Assembly (NCBI GenBank): GCA_021777135.1
Contig: JAJYDX010000001.1
Coordinates: 524,947-588,946, forward strand
DNA length: 64,000 nt
From: a bacterium
Lineage (GTDB): Bacteria > SZUA-79 > Acidulodesulfobacterales > Acidulodesulfobacteraceae
Direction: 5' to 3'
Shown in pieces: positions 50,929-60,735 of this stretch. The translations under genes and the position numbers were made by a program. Within the stretch, counting starts at the first letter, position 1, and each line of letters begins with the position of its first letter. The notes beneath the pieces are model-generated. The model did no database searches. It saw only the letters and a program-made list of their open reading frames with translations, and was not told the origin of the DNA.

Positions 50929-52068
50929 TTGGCAGATTCAGATTATAAAAATTACGATATTTCCAGCATTGTCGGACATAAAAAACAGCTAGAGTTTTTA
51001 AACGCTATTTTTGCCGGCAATAGAATGCCTTCGGGACTTTTGTTTTTCGGCCAGAAAAATATCGGAAAAAAATTTACGGCAGTTGTTTTTGCGGCTTCCG
51101 TTTTATGCTCCGATTATAAAGCTTTTTCAGGTAAAAACGATGACCGTCTCCTGAATTTCTGCGGAAAATGTCCTTCATGTGTAAGCCTTTTAAACGGGGC
51201 AAGTCAAAACTTTATGACTGTGGAACCATCTGGAAGCGCTATCAAAATAGAAAGCATTCATAAAATAAATTCATTTCTAAGTTTGACCTCCGCTTATCCC
51301 GGATATAGGTTTATTATTATTGACGAAGCATCTTCTATGAATGCGTCCGCGGCAAACGCTTTGTTAAAAATGCTTGAAGAACCAGTGGGAAAAACCATAT
51401 TTATATTAGTAACTTCTAACCCCGGCATCCTTTTGCCTACCGTTGTCTCGAGATGTCTTTTGCTAGGGTTCAGCCCTGTTCCGGATGAATTTTTATTAAA
51501 TGTTTTTAAAACCGAATTTCCAGATATAAAAACGGAAACGTTAGAGCTTTATGCTAAGCTTTCAAGGGGAAGTTATTCCGGTTTCATGGGATTGATAGAG
51601 GGAGGGTATTTAGAAAAAAGAAATTTTTTAATTAGAACTATTTTTAAGGAATTATTCATGGAATATCAAAATAAGAACATCTATAAAAATTTTTATGAAA
51701 TATCCGCTAAATTTAATTTATTTGAAAAAGAAGCCGCGACTGCCCGTAGAAAAGAAAAAAATCTTAACAGCAATGAGAATAGTGCTTCAAAGGCGGAAGA
51801 AAATTACGATAAAGGTTATGTATTCGAGTTAATTTTATTTATTCTAAGGGACATTTATATTTATAAGGTGTCAAAAAATGAAAAATTATTATATAATGAA
51901 GATATTGCGGACGAAATAAAAGAGTTTGCCTTAGATTCTGCCTTGTCTTCAAAAGATATAGGACATATGATAGAATTGACCGTGGAGTATTTAGAAAAAA
52001 TAAACAGCTATAATTTAAACAAATCTATAGCGGCAGATTCCTATTTCTCCAACCTTTTGTCTTTATAA
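50929..52068 (+). CDS. holB: DNA polymerase III delta' subunit
   Basis: Part of the clamp loader. The 379-residue protein starts DISSIVGHKKQLEFL, has a P-loop-like GQKNIGKKF that is degenerate as expected for delta', a zinc cysteine cluster (FCGKCPSC), and LIDEASSMNASAANALLKMLEEP-type sequences with TSNPGILLPTVVSRC. The start is TTG at 50929, preceded by GGGG. The middle part (about 270-290) has a polar insertion. It lies between tmk and the PSP1 gene, a common order. Confidence 0.93.
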   Translation: MADSDYKNYDISSIVGHKKQLEFLNAIFAGNRMPSGLLFFGQKNIGKKFTAVVFAASVLCSDYKAFSGKNDDRLLNFCGKCPSCVSLLNGASQNFMTVEPSGSAIKIESIHKINSFLSLTSAYPGYRFIIIDEASSMNASAANALLKMLEEPVGKTIFILVTSNPGILLPTVVSRCLLLGFSPVPDEFLLNVFKTEFPDIKTETLELYAKLSRGSYSGFMGLIEGGYLEKRNFLIRTIFKELFMEYQNKNIYKNFYEISAKFNLFEKEAATARRKEKNLNSNENSASKAEENYDKGYVFELILFILRDIYIYKVSKNEKLLYNEDIADEIKEFALDSALSSKDIGHMIELTVEYLEKINSYNLNKSIAADSYFSNLLSL

Positions 52069-52139
52069 AAATAAAAATATCGCACAAACTTTTCAGCATC
52101 TGAAATATAACGATAATAAAAATATCTAAAAATTAAAAA

Positions 52140-52922
52140 ATGAGAACAGCAGAAGTAAAAATACCGGAAATGGGTTGTACTATTGAATGTTTTACTAAAA
52201 TCCCCGAACTTTACGTGAACGACAGAGTACTCGTGGAACAGGATAAAATAATTTATTTAGGAACGGTGTCTAGGGGAATAAAAGTTTTTACGGATGAAAT
52301 TGAAATTAATACTACGCGGCCCTCCTGCTTTATAATAAGAAAACTTTTTCCTTTTGAAACCGGAGAGAAGTTTATACATTACAAGATAGAAGACGAAGGT
52401 TTTGATTTTTGCAAAAAAAATGCCGAAGAGCTTAATCTTTCAATGAAATTATTAAAAGTTAAGCATATGCCATTGGAGAATAAGCTTGTTTTTTATTACA
52501 GCGCGGAAGAAAGAGTCGATTTCAGGGAGCTTGTAAAAATACTTGCCGCTAGATTTCATCTAAGAATAGAAATGCGCCAGATTAACATACGCGACGAGTG
52601 TAAAATATTAGGGGGAATTGGCGTTTGCGGAAGAATTTGCTGCTGCTCTTCTATAGTCGGCGAAATGAATGCTGTTACTTCTAAAATTACAAAACTGCAA
52701 TGCCAGAATACAAGCAAATTTGTAGGCTATTGCGGCAGGCTTTTATGTTGCCTTGCTTTTGATCCGCCGGCGCATGGCGAGGATATATGTAAAGATAAAT
52801 ATGCGTCCGATGATCATAGCCACGAAGAATCTCAAGCAAAAACTAAAATATCGGACGAGGCAGGAATGGGGGCGGAAGAAATACATCCCGCCACTGTTAA
52901 AGATGACGGTTATGGAAAATAA
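52140..52922 (+). CDS. ricT: PSP1-domain protein, RicT/YaaT-like
   Basis: A 260-residue protein with the PSP1 core. Two characteristic cysteine blocks, GGIGVCGRICCCSSI (about 158-172) and FVGYCGRLLCCLAFD (about 190-204), are present. In Bacillus, the related RicT with RicA and RicF forms an iron-sulfur-bearing complex that guides RNase Y cleavage and sporulation or biofilm choice. It usually follows holB, as here. The C-terminal 40 residues are acidic and low complexity. The gene overlaps metG by 11 bases. Confidence 0.88.
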   Translation: MRTAEVKIPEMGCTIECFTKIPELYVNDRVLVEQDKIIYLGTVSRGIKVFTDEIEINTTRPSCFIIRKLFPFETGEKFIHYKIEDEGFDFCKKNAEELNLSMKLLKVKHMPLENKLVFYYSAEERVDFRELVKILAARFHLRIEMRQINIRDECKILGGIGVCGRICCCSSIVGEMNAVTSKITKLQCQNTSKFVGYCGRLLCCLAFDPPAHGEDICKDKYASDDHSHEESQAKTKISDEAGMGAEEIHPATVKDDGYGK

Positions 52923-54522
52923 TAATTTGAATAACGGCAACGATACTCTATGTGGTGATAAAGATTATTTTTACGTTACGACGCCTATTTATTATGTAAA
53001 TGATAAACCGCATATAGGCCATGCTTATTCTACGGTTATAGCCGATTCAATCGCAAGATTTAAAAGAATTTCCGGCTACAGGGTTTTTTTTCTTACCGGA
53101 ACCGACGAACACGGCTTAAAAATAGAAAAAGAAGCCAATTTAAGAGGAATAGCGCCTAAGGAACTTGCTGATTCCGTACATATTAAATTCAAGGAGCTTT
53201 TTTCTGAGCTCAATATTTCTTATGACAGGTTTATAAGGACTACGGATGCCGATCATATTAACACCGTCCGGTCCGCTTTCGAAAAATTATTAAAGAGCGG
53301 CGACATATATTTGTCTGAATTCGAAGGGTGGTACTGCACCCCCTGTGAAACTTTCCTTACCGAGAAATCTCTCATGGAAGGTAAATGCCCGCAATGCGGA
53401 AGACAGGCAGTCAAAATTAAAGAAGAAAGTTATTTTCTAAAACTAGACAAATATGAGAAAAAACTTTTAGATTATATAGCCGGAAATCCTTCTTTTATAA
53501 AACCTGATTTTAGAAAAAACGAGGTTTTGTCTTTTGTAAACGAAGGTCTTAAAAATTTAAGCATATCCAGAACTTCTTTTAAATGGGGAATCCCCGTGCC
53601 CGGCAACGATAAACATGTTATATACGTCTGGTTCGACGCTCTTTTGAACTATTTGACCGGACTTGGATATAATGATTTTAATAACGGTAAAAATCCTGAT
53701 TTTATTCCTTTTTTTAAATCGGCTAATCATATAGTGGGAAAAGATATTCTTAGATTTCACGCCGTTTACTGGCCCATTATGCTTTTTGCTTTAGGACTGG
53801 AGCCTCCTAAAGTTGTAATGGCTCACGGCTGGTGGCTTACGGACGGCAAAAAGATGTCCAAGTCCTTGGGGAATGTCGTAGATCCATTGTCATTAATTAA
53901 TAAATTTGGTGCGGATGCTCTCCGTTATTATCTTTTAAGCGAGATAACCCTTGGTTTGGACGGCGATTTTAATATAGATAATTTCGTATTAAGATACAAT
54001 TCGGGACTCGCGAATGACCTTGGAAACTTAGTTTCCAGAACTTCAGCGATGTTAAATAAATACAACCGCGGAATTATCCCGGGAGCAGTTATTTCTGAAG
54101 ATGAGGTTATTTTGGAATCAGCGCGCACTATTTTAAAAAGTCTTAGCGACAGATACGACGATTACAATTTTGCAAAGATTTTAGAAGAAATATTCGCGTT
54201 TATCAATATCATTAATAAATATATAAACGATTCTGCTCCGTGGAAATTAAATATAGATGAACCAGATGAAAAAGAGAATTTGTTGAAAATATTAAAAACT
54301 GCCGCCGTTTCCATCTATTATATATCTTATCTTATATATCCTTTTATGCCTGAAACGTCTGGAAAGATAAACGTTACGTTAAATGTAATTCCTTTTGATT
54401 CAGTAGGGTTTTTAGCAAATCCCAAAGATATGGCAGATGAATGCAAGGAATTATTTAAAGACGAACGCCGGATATCTGAAAAAAGCGAAATTTTGTTTCC
54501 AAGAATAAAGCTTGAAGAATAA
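52912..54522 (+). CDS. metG: Methionyl-tRNA synthetase
   Basis: Charges tRNA-Met. The track start at 52753 lies deep inside ricT and adds 53 unrelated residues; the ATG at 52912 (MENNNLNN) is preferred, with 52903 as an alternative, giving a short overlap with ricT. The protein has TTPIYYVNDKPHIGHAYST with HIGH, a zinc knuckle of CTPC and CPQC, and KKMSKSLGN. It is a shorter form of about 536 residues without the C-terminal tRNA-binding (EMAP-like) domain. Downstream tatD starts two bases after the stop. Confidence 0.93.
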   Translation: MENNNLNNGNDTLCGDKDYFYVTTPIYYVNDKPHIGHAYSTVIADSIARFKRISGYRVFFLTGTDEHGLKIEKEANLRGIAPKELADSVHIKFKELFSELNISYDRFIRTTDADHINTVRSAFEKLLKSGDIYLSEFEGWYCTPCETFLTEKSLMEGKCPQCGRQAVKIKEESYFLKLDKYEKKLLDYIAGNPSFIKPDFRKNEVLSFVNEGLKNLSISRTSFKWGIPVPGNDKHVIYVWFDALLNYLTGLGYNDFNNGKNPDFIPFFKSANHIVGKDILRFHAVYWPIMLFALGLEPPKVVMAHGWWLTDGKKMSKSLGNVVDPLSLINKFGADALRYYLLSEITLGLDGDFNIDNFVLRYNSGLANDLGNLVSRTSAMLNKYNRGIIPGAVISEDEVILESARTILKSLSDRYDDYNFAKILEEIFAFINIINKYINDSAPWKLNIDEPDEKENLLKILKTAAVSIYYISYLIYPFMPETSGKINVTLNVIPFDSVGFLANPKDMADECKELFKDERRISEKSEILFPRIKLEE

Positions 54523-54524
54523 AG

Positions 54525-55967
54525 ATGATTGATTCGCATTGCCATCTTGAAATGACGGATTTTGATAACGACCTTAAAGATATTCTTAAGAGAATGTCCG
54601 AAAATGGAGTTACGCATGCCGTTTCCATAGGTTCATTAGCTCAAAATGAAAGAATAGAAAAAACTATGGAAATAACCGGATTATATGATAATATTTATAC
54701 CACGCTAGGAGTTCATCCAAAAAGTCCTTATAAAGACCTTGAAAACATTTCGGAATTATTCTCCAGATATTATTCTTTGAATAAAAAAAATATTGTTGCC
54801 GTCGGAGAAATCGGTTTAGATTATTTTCTATCTGATATTCCAAAAGAAAAATTAGAAAATGTCAAAACAAAACAAAAGGAATTATTTAAATTTCAACTTA
54901 GGCTTGCATCTGCGAAAAAACTTCCTGTTATTGTACATATAAGGGATGCCTACGAAGATGCTATAGATATTTTAAAAGAATACTCAAGAAACGAAGACGG
55001 TTTTTTCGGCGGCGTTATTCATTGTTTTTCCTCTGCCGAAAGTGCTATAGCCGAAGAATTTTTAAAAATGGGTTTCTTTATATCTTTTTCAGGAAACATA
55101 ACTTATAAAAAAAATGATGGATTACGAAATGCGGCTAAAGAGATTCCCGATGAAAAACTTCTAATAGAGACCGATAGCCCATATCTTGCCCCCCAATCTT
55201 TTAGGGGTAAGAGGAATGAACCTTCATACGTAAGATTTATACTTGATGCTATAGCAGGAGAAAAAGGGGTTGAAAGAAAAAAATTAGACGGTTTAACCGT
55301 TCAAAATACAGTTAATCTTTTTTCACTTGATGACGTCTCAGGCTTTTATCCAGGTGTTGCCTACAAAATCAGGAATTCAGTATATATAAATCTTACTAAT
55401 AAATGTACCAATAGGTGTTCGTTCTGCCCTAAATATCAAGGCGGAAAAAGTTATTTTTGCGTAAAAGGTTATAATCTCGAATTAAAAAAAGAGCCATCGG
55501 CTGCAGAAGTAATATCTTCGGTTTTCCGGTATTATAATTTTAAAGAAATAGTATTTTGCGGACTTGGTGAGCCAACCTTAAGGATAGAAACCCTTAAGGA
55601 AGTTGCCGTTTCAGTAAAAAAAATTGCAGGAGAAATAAAAGTTCGTCTTGATACCGACGGTCTTGCAAACGCGGTTTACGGACGTAATATTGCCGCGGAA
55701 CTTCAAGGCATAATAGACAGCGTAAGTATAAGCCTTAATGCTCAAAATAGCACGCTTTATAACGATCTTTGCGCCCCACAGATAAAAACAAAGAGTGTAG
55801 ACGCCTATTCTTCGATTATCGAATTTATTAAAGAATCTAGAAAATATATAAAAAACGTTGCAGTGTCCGCCATAGATTTACCCGGTGTAGATATAGTATA
55901 TATAGAAAATATTGCAAAAAGTTTAGGAGTTGATTTTAAACTCAGGCATTATAACGATGTGGGATAA
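54525..55967 (+). CDS. TatD-family nuclease fused to radical SAM domain
   Basis: A 480-residue two-part protein. Residues 1-262 are a TatD metal-dependent DNase with HCHLEMTD, VGEIGLDYF, VHIRDAYED, HCFSSAE and ETDSPYLAP. Residues about 283-480 are a radical SAM domain with Cys294, Cys298 and Cys301 (CTNRCSFC), then GLGEPTLR and LDTDGLAN. A class of radical SAM proteins that are fused to or neighbour TatD is known; its reaction is not. It follows metG, the usual place for tatD. The fusion is one open frame with no sign of shift. Confidence 0.9.
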   Translation: MIDSHCHLEMTDFDNDLKDILKRMSENGVTHAVSIGSLAQNERIEKTMEITGLYDNIYTTLGVHPKSPYKDLENISELFSRYYSLNKKNIVAVGEIGLDYFLSDIPKEKLENVKTKQKELFKFQLRLASAKKLPVIVHIRDAYEDAIDILKEYSRNEDGFFGGVIHCFSSAESAIAEEFLKMGFFISFSGNITYKKNDGLRNAAKEIPDEKLLIETDSPYLAPQSFRGKRNEPSYVRFILDAIAGEKGVERKKLDGLTVQNTVNLFSLDDVSGFYPGVAYKIRNSVYINLTNKCTNRCSFCPKYQGGKSYFCVKGYNLELKKEPSAAEVISSVFRYYNFKEIVFCGLGEPTLRIETLKEVAVSVKKIAGEIKVRLDTDGLANAVYGRNIAAELQGIIDSVSISLNAQNSTLYNDLCAPQIKTKSVDAYSSIIEFIKESRKYIKNVAVSAIDLPGVDIVYIENIAKSLGVDFKLRHYNDVG

Positions 55968-56087
55968 TAATTCATACATTAGGCAATAAATACTTTGCTC
56001 TATACTTTAAAAATCTTTATCTGAGGCGGAAATTTCAAAATATAATATAATTGATTTTTAAACACTGTTTTGCTAATATTAACCGAT

Positions 56088-57074
56088 ATGGAAAAAATTT
56101 TAGTTTCCGATATAAAAGAAAATCAAAAGGTAGATTCTGTATTTCTGGTTAAAAGCAAATCGCAGGCTACTGGAAAAACTGGAAAGCCTTACATTTATGT
56201 TAAATTATCCGATAAAACCGGTGAAATTAAGGGCTATATCTGGGATAACGTAGAAAAATTAGCACCGTTGTTTGATGTAGGAGACCTCGTCAGGATAAAA
56301 TCTAAAACTTCCATATTTCAAAACGAATTACAGCTTGGAATATCTGAAGTAGAAAAAATAGTTTTAGATGCGGCTGATGCCGATGAAATGGTGTTGTTTC
56401 TCAAATCTTCCAAAAATGACATAGAATTTATGTTTCAAGAGCTTAAGTCTATTCTTGAAGAAAATTTAACAGATGAAAATATTATAAAACTTATTAATAA
56501 ATTTTTTGAAGATGAAAATTATATAAAACTATTAAAAGTTCTGCCCGCCGCAAAAACGATACATCACGCATACGTGGGCGGTTTGCTGGAACATACGCTT
56601 AGCATGCTTAAAATAGGCGTTTTTCTGGCGGAGCATTACAAGCGTTATGTAATAAAAGATATTCTTTTAGCGTCGATATTTCTTCACGACGTTGGAAAGG
56701 CTGAGGAACTTAAGGTTAAAAATAACGTAACCGAATATTCCGATGAGGGCAGACTTCTCGGGCATATAGTTCTCGGAGTAGATACTTTAAATAAAAAAAT
56801 TTCCGAAATACAGGGGTTTCCAGAAAAATTAAAATTACTCCTTCTCCATTCTATTGTTTCACATCATGGAGAGATTGAATACGGCTCTCCTAAAAGGCCT
56901 AAGACGCTGGAAGCTTTTTTATTGCATTATATCGATAATATGGATTCAAAAGAAAACCAGTTTACCGATTTTACGGATAATAATAATACCGCATGGAGCC
57001 AGTATTCTAAGTCGTTAGATAGATACTTGCTAAATTCTAAGATGTTTTTAGGTATTGCGGCGGCGCAGGAATAA
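56088..57074 (+). CDS. 3'-5' exoribonuclease YhaM-like (OB-fold plus HD domain)
   Basis: A 328-residue protein when started at ATG 56088 (MEKILVSDIK); the track used an upstream TTG at 56070 that adds six residues with no ribosome site support. Residues about 8-95 form an OB nucleic-acid-binding fold (KPYIYVKLSDKTGEI), and about 150-320 an HD domain with KTIHHAYVGGLLEHT, LHDVGKAEEL and SHHGEIEYGS. This is the layout of YhaM/CBF1, which trims RNA and DNA 3' ends. It stands between tatD and mreB. Metal ligands look intact. Confidence 0.9.
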   Translation: MEKILVSDIKENQKVDSVFLVKSKSQATGKTGKPYIYVKLSDKTGEIKGYIWDNVEKLAPLFDVGDLVRIKSKTSIFQNELQLGISEVEKIVLDAADADEMVLFLKSSKNDIEFMFQELKSILEENLTDENIIKLINKFFEDENYIKLLKVLPAAKTIHHAYVGGLLEHTLSMLKIGVFLAEHYKRYVIKDILLASIFLHDVGKAEELKVKNNVTEYSDEGRLLGHIVLGVDTLNKKISEIQGFPEKLKLLLLHSIVSHHGEIEYGSPKRPKTLEAFLLHYIDNMDSKENQFTDFTDNNNTAWSQYSKSLDRYLLNSKMFLGIAAAQE

Positions 57075-57183
57075 AAGTCGTCTAAATTAATAATGCCTGA
57101 TTTATCGATAAAGTTTAGGTTGCTAAATTAATTAATATATTATAACATTTTATTAGAATTATATTTTAAGGAGATATTTTATT

Positions 57184-58221
57184 ATGTTCGTCGATAGTTT
57201 AATAGGTTTATTTAGCAACGATCTTGCCGTAGATCTTGGAACGGCAAACACCCTTATTTACGTCAAAGATAAGGGCATAGTATCAAACGAGCCTTCGGTA
57301 GTCGCGGTTCATATAGATTTGCGTGGAGATAAAAAAATTCTTGCCGTAGGAAAAGATGCAAAAAAAATGCTTGGAAGGACTCCTGGCAATATATCGGCGA
57401 TAAGGCCTATGAAAGACGGCGTTATAGCCGACTTCGAAGTAGTAGAGGCTATGCTTAAATATTTTATCAGGAAAATCCACAATAGAAAAACCATGATAAG
57501 ACCCCGTATTATCGTTGCGATTCCATCCGGCATTACTGCCGTAGAAAGAAGAGCGGTTAGAGAATCTGCGGAAGCCGCAGGAGCTAGGGTTGTTTACCTC
57601 ATAGAAGAACCGGTGGCCGCGGCTATTGGCGCCGGATTACCTATAACTGAAGCTGCCGGAAATATGATAGTAGATATTGGCGGCGGAACTACGGAAGTAG
57701 CGGTAATTTCTATGTCAGGCATAGTTTTTGCTAAATCATTAAGGGTCGGCGGCGATAAAATAGACGATGCTATTATTCAATATATAAAGAAAAAGTACAA
57801 TCTTCTCATAGGCGACAGGACTGCGGAACTTGTTAAAATGACCATAGGTACCGTTTATCCCGTTGAGGAAGAATCCAAAATGAATATTAAAGGCAGGGAT
57901 CTTGTTAGCGGAATACCAAAAATAATCGAAATAACTTCTTCAGAAGTATTAGAGGCTATATCAGAGCCTGCATCACAGATAGTAGATGCCATTAAGACTA
58001 CTTTGGAAAAAATTCCGCCAGAACTTTCATCGGATATTGTCGATAGGGGAATCGTGCTCGCGGGCGGCGGCGCACTTTTGAAAAATATAGACGTTCTTAT
58101 AAGAGAGAATACTGAACTGCCGGTTATAATAGCCGACGATCCATTAACCTGCGTCGTTCGAGGAGCAGGTAAAGCGTTGAGCGAAATTAATATATTAAAA
58201 GATATAATGCTAGAGAACTAA
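57184..58221 (+). CDS. mreB: Rod-shape-determining protein MreB
   Basis: The bacterial actin that places the elongation machinery. The 345-residue protein has [26 protein letters not shown], the phosphate 2 block [12 protein letters not shown] and [11 protein letters not shown]. An AAGGAG ribosome site lies ahead of the ATG. It heads the cluster mreB-mreC-mreD-(SurA-like)-suhB-mrdA-rodA. Length is normal. Confidence 0.98.
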   Translation: MFVDSLIGLFSNDLAVDLGTANTLIYVKDKGIVSNEPSVVAVHIDLRGDKKILAVGKDAKKMLGRTPGNISAIRPMKDGVIADFEVVEAMLKYFIRKIHNRKTMIRPRIIVAIPSGITAVERRAVRESAEAAGARVVYLIEEPVAAAIGAGLPITEAAGNMIVDIGGGTTEVAVISMSGIVFAKSLRVGGDKIDDAIIQYIKKKYNLLIGDRTAELVKMTIGTVYPVEEESKMNIKGRDLVSGIPKIIEITSSEVLEAISEPASQIVDAIKTTLEKIPPELSSDIVDRGIVLAGGGALLKNIDVLIRENTELPVIIADDPLTCVVRGAGKALSEINILKDIMLEN

Positions 58222-58226
58222 TCGTT

Positions 58227-59051
58227 GTGAGTAAATTTATTAAAAGTTTAAAGCTAAAAAAACACAAAGACGCAATAGTTCTTCTGGCAATAATAATAAT
58301 ATCCGCTTCGATTTATATACTTTCTTTAAACGGAATTAATTTTAGCGGTTTATTTTCTAATTTTATAAGCAATTCCGTATATTCGATATATAAGGTCGTA
58401 GATTATCCCGTAAAGATTTCAGAAAAGTTTTATAATAATTATATTGATGTTTTATCTGTTAAGGAACAAAATATAAAGCTTCAGTCGGAATTAAGGAAGA
58501 TAAAGTTTAAGCTAAACCTTTACAAAGGCTATAGCATAGAAAATAAAAACTTAAAAGCGCTCTTGTTTTTAAAAAATTCTATAAACAAAAAATCTGTTCC
58601 GGCAGTTGTAATGCTTCACGGAATAGAAGGATGGTTTTACAGTCTCTATATAAATAAAGGAACTAGAGACGGTATTAAAAACGGAGACGGAGTCATTTCT
58701 TACGATGGAGCAATAGGGCGCGTTGTTTACGCAGGCCGCCGCCATTCAAGAGTTATACCTATTACCAATCCAAAATGCGTTTTTTCGGTTATAGACGCAG
58801 ATACCGGAACTATGGGTATAGCGCAGGGAACAGGCAACGGTTATCTCAAGATGAGGTTTGTGTTTAATTCTAAAAAAGTAAATAAAGGGGATAAAATTTT
58901 AACTTCAGGGCTGGGAGGAGTTTTTACGCCCGGCGTATATGTAGGCAATGTAATTATTATAAAGAAAAAAAGTTACAACATATTTCAACGCATAACTATA
59001 ATTCCATCTAAAAATTTATTTAACAGCCGATATGTTCTCGTCGAAAAATGA
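58227..59051 (+). CDS. mreC: Rod-shape-determining protein MreC
   Basis: A 274-residue bitopic protein: a membrane helix (about 17-35), a coiled coil (about 55-95) and a periplasmic beta domain with GIKNGDGVISYDGAIGRVV. It links MreB to PBP2 in the periplasm. The start is GTG at 58227, five bases after mreB. It overlaps mreD by 20 bases. Confidence 0.94.
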   Translation: MSKFIKSLKLKKHKDAIVLLAIIIISASIYILSLNGINFSGLFSNFISNSVYSIYKVVDYPVKISEKFYNNYIDVLSVKEQNIKLQSELRKIKFKLNLYKGYSIENKNLKALLFLKNSINKKSVPAVVMLHGIEGWFYSLYINKGTRDGIKNGDGVISYDGAIGRVVYAGRRHSRVIPITNPKCVFSVIDADTGTMGIAQGTGNGYLKMRFVFNSKKVNKGDKILTSGLGGVFTPGVYVGNVIIIKKKSYNIFQRITIIPSKNLFNSRYVLVEK

Positions 59052-59574
59052 TATTTATAAATATATTTATATAATATGTTTATTTTTGTTTTTGATGACT
59101 CTTTCCCTTATTTTTAACGATAATTTTTATTCCGGCGGATTATATGTTTTTCCAAATTTAGCTATTGCAGGTTTAGTTTATATATCTGCATATTTAGGGA
59201 TATATCCCGGATGGCTTATGTCTTATATTTTATTTTATATATACGGTTCTATGACGCCTTTGAACCCGGCAGTTTTTGGATTTATAGGAACGCTTTCCTA
59301 TACCGTTTCATATATATTATGGCGCAAAATTCCATATGACAATGCGGTGACTGAAATACTGATAGTTTTTATAACCTCTTGCATTTATTACATAACGCTT
59401 TTTTTTATTGTTTTTTATTTTTACGGCATACATTTTTTATACTGGGATTTTTTTATTTCCTATAGCTTTCCAGTATCTGTTTCTACAGCTCTTTTTGCCC
59501 CTGCCGTATTTTTCTTTTTTAAGAAGGCGGGATACAAGAATTTTTTAAAGAAGAATAAATTAATATATTTATAG
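59032..59574 (+). CDS. mreD: Rod-shape-determining protein MreD
   Basis: A 180-residue membrane protein with five to six helices and little soluble sequence. The order directly after mreC is the main evidence, and the aromatic-rich helices with GGLYVFPNLAIAGLVYIS fit MreD. Its start overlaps mreC by 20 bases. MreD sequence is poorly conserved in general, so identity rests on context. Confidence 0.88.
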   Translation: MFSSKNDIYKYIYIICLFLFLMTLSLIFNDNFYSGGLYVFPNLAIAGLVYISAYLGIYPGWLMSYILFYIYGSMTPLNPAVFGFIGTLSYTVSYILWRKIPYDNAVTEILIVFITSCIYYITLFFIVFYFYGIHFLYWDFFISYSFPVSVSTALFAPAVFFFFKKAGYKNFLKKNKLIYL

Positions 59575-59667
59575 ATTAAAAGAAAATATTTGCATAAATT
59601 TCGGCCTGAATATAAAATATAAAACAATAAAAAAATTTAAAAATTCTTTAAGGAGCTTTAAATAATT

Positions 59668-60714
59668 ATGCTTGATTTTTTGAGGAGATTTTATGCTCAT
59701 ACAGCCGGTAAAATAATTACTGTGCTGGTTGGTCTTTTATTTATAGTCGGATTTAGTTTCCTTCCGTATATTATGGGCGTTGGAAGAGGCGTTTCGCCGC
59801 GTGACGCTGCCGTTGTTGCTGGAAAAAGAATATCACTTAATGAGTTAAGCAGATATTACGGAAAACTCGAAAACGAATATGAGAAACTTTACGGAAAAAA
59901 ATTAACGCAAAAGGAATTAAGCGAATTGAATTTAACCGGTGCCGCCCTATCTTCTCTTATTGCTGACAGAGTTTTAGAATCCAGTAAAGATGTGTTCGGA
60001 ATAAATGTTTCTAACCGATTTATAGCACGAAATATCGCATCCTTTAATGAATTTCAAAAAAACGGTAAATTCAGCGACAAATTATTTAAAGATGTTCTTC
60101 TTGCCAATCATACCACCCCGGCAAATTTTGAAAAAAAATATAGAGCCGAGATAACCAGGGCATATATAAGAAGAATAATAAGCGAGTCATTTAGCGTAGC
60201 CGATATCCAATTTTTAAACGACTATAAAATTAAAAACAAATCTGTTTCGTTTAAAATAGCAGTTTTCGGCTCAAAAAACAAAGCTGACGATTTTCTAAAA
60301 AAAGCGGCGCTGTATAATAAAAACTTTAATCTGCAAGCAAAACAATACGGTGGGACAGTTAGCGATGTTCCGCTTTTTTCAGAGATAAATCTGGTAAAAT
60401 CGCCATATTTTAAAAAATACTCCCTGAACGGAAGCATACTTAAATCATTATTTTCTACAGGACCAAATTCGGTCATAGATACTATTTTTCATGTAAAATC
60501 AGGCTATGCAGCTATTAAAATATTAAAGGTTTACTTTCCGGAATATGTATCGGATTCAAAGACTTCAGACAAAGGAAAAGCATTATTAAAAGAAAAAGAA
60601 TTATATGGTTTTCAAAAAGAACAAGAGTTTCTTGATAATTATGTCAACTATTTAGAATCTAAGTCAAACGTTAAAATTAACAGAAGCGCCTTGTCGGCGT
60701 TTCATCCTTATTGA
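59668..60714 (+). CDS. SurA/PpiD N-terminal-type membrane-anchored chaperone
   Basis: A 348-residue protein with one N-terminal membrane anchor (about 14-36) preceded by MLDFLRRFYAHTAGK, like the anchors of PpiD. Residues 40-200 are a SurA_N-like chaperone domain (AAVVAGKRISLNELSRYYG). The region after 200 looks like a degraded parvulin domain, lacking clear catalytic residues. It would help fold secreted proteins at the periplasmic face. It is placed between mreD and suhB. An AAGGAG site precedes it. Confidence 0.8.
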   Translation: MLDFLRRFYAHTAGKIITVLVGLLFIVGFSFLPYIMGVGRGVSPRDAAVVAGKRISLNELSRYYGKLENEYEKLYGKKLTQKELSELNLTGAALSSLIADRVLESSKDVFGINVSNRFIARNIASFNEFQKNGKFSDKLFKDVLLANHTTPANFEKKYRAEITRAYIRRIISESFSVADIQFLNDYKIKNKSVSFKIAVFGSKNKADDFLKKAALYNKNFNLQAKQYGGTVSDVPLFSEINLVKSPYFKKYSLNGSILKSLFSTGPNSVIDTIFHVKSGYAAIKILKVYFPEYVSDSKTSDKGKALLKEKELYGFQKEQEFLDNYVNYLESKSNVKINRSALSAFHPY

Positions 60715-60735
60715 TAAATTAATATCCAAATACTA

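Noticed and set aside
52753-52911. Extra N-terminus of metG in the ORF track
   Set aside because: It lies wholly inside ricT in another frame, and the conserved synthetase begins after the internal ATG at 52912.
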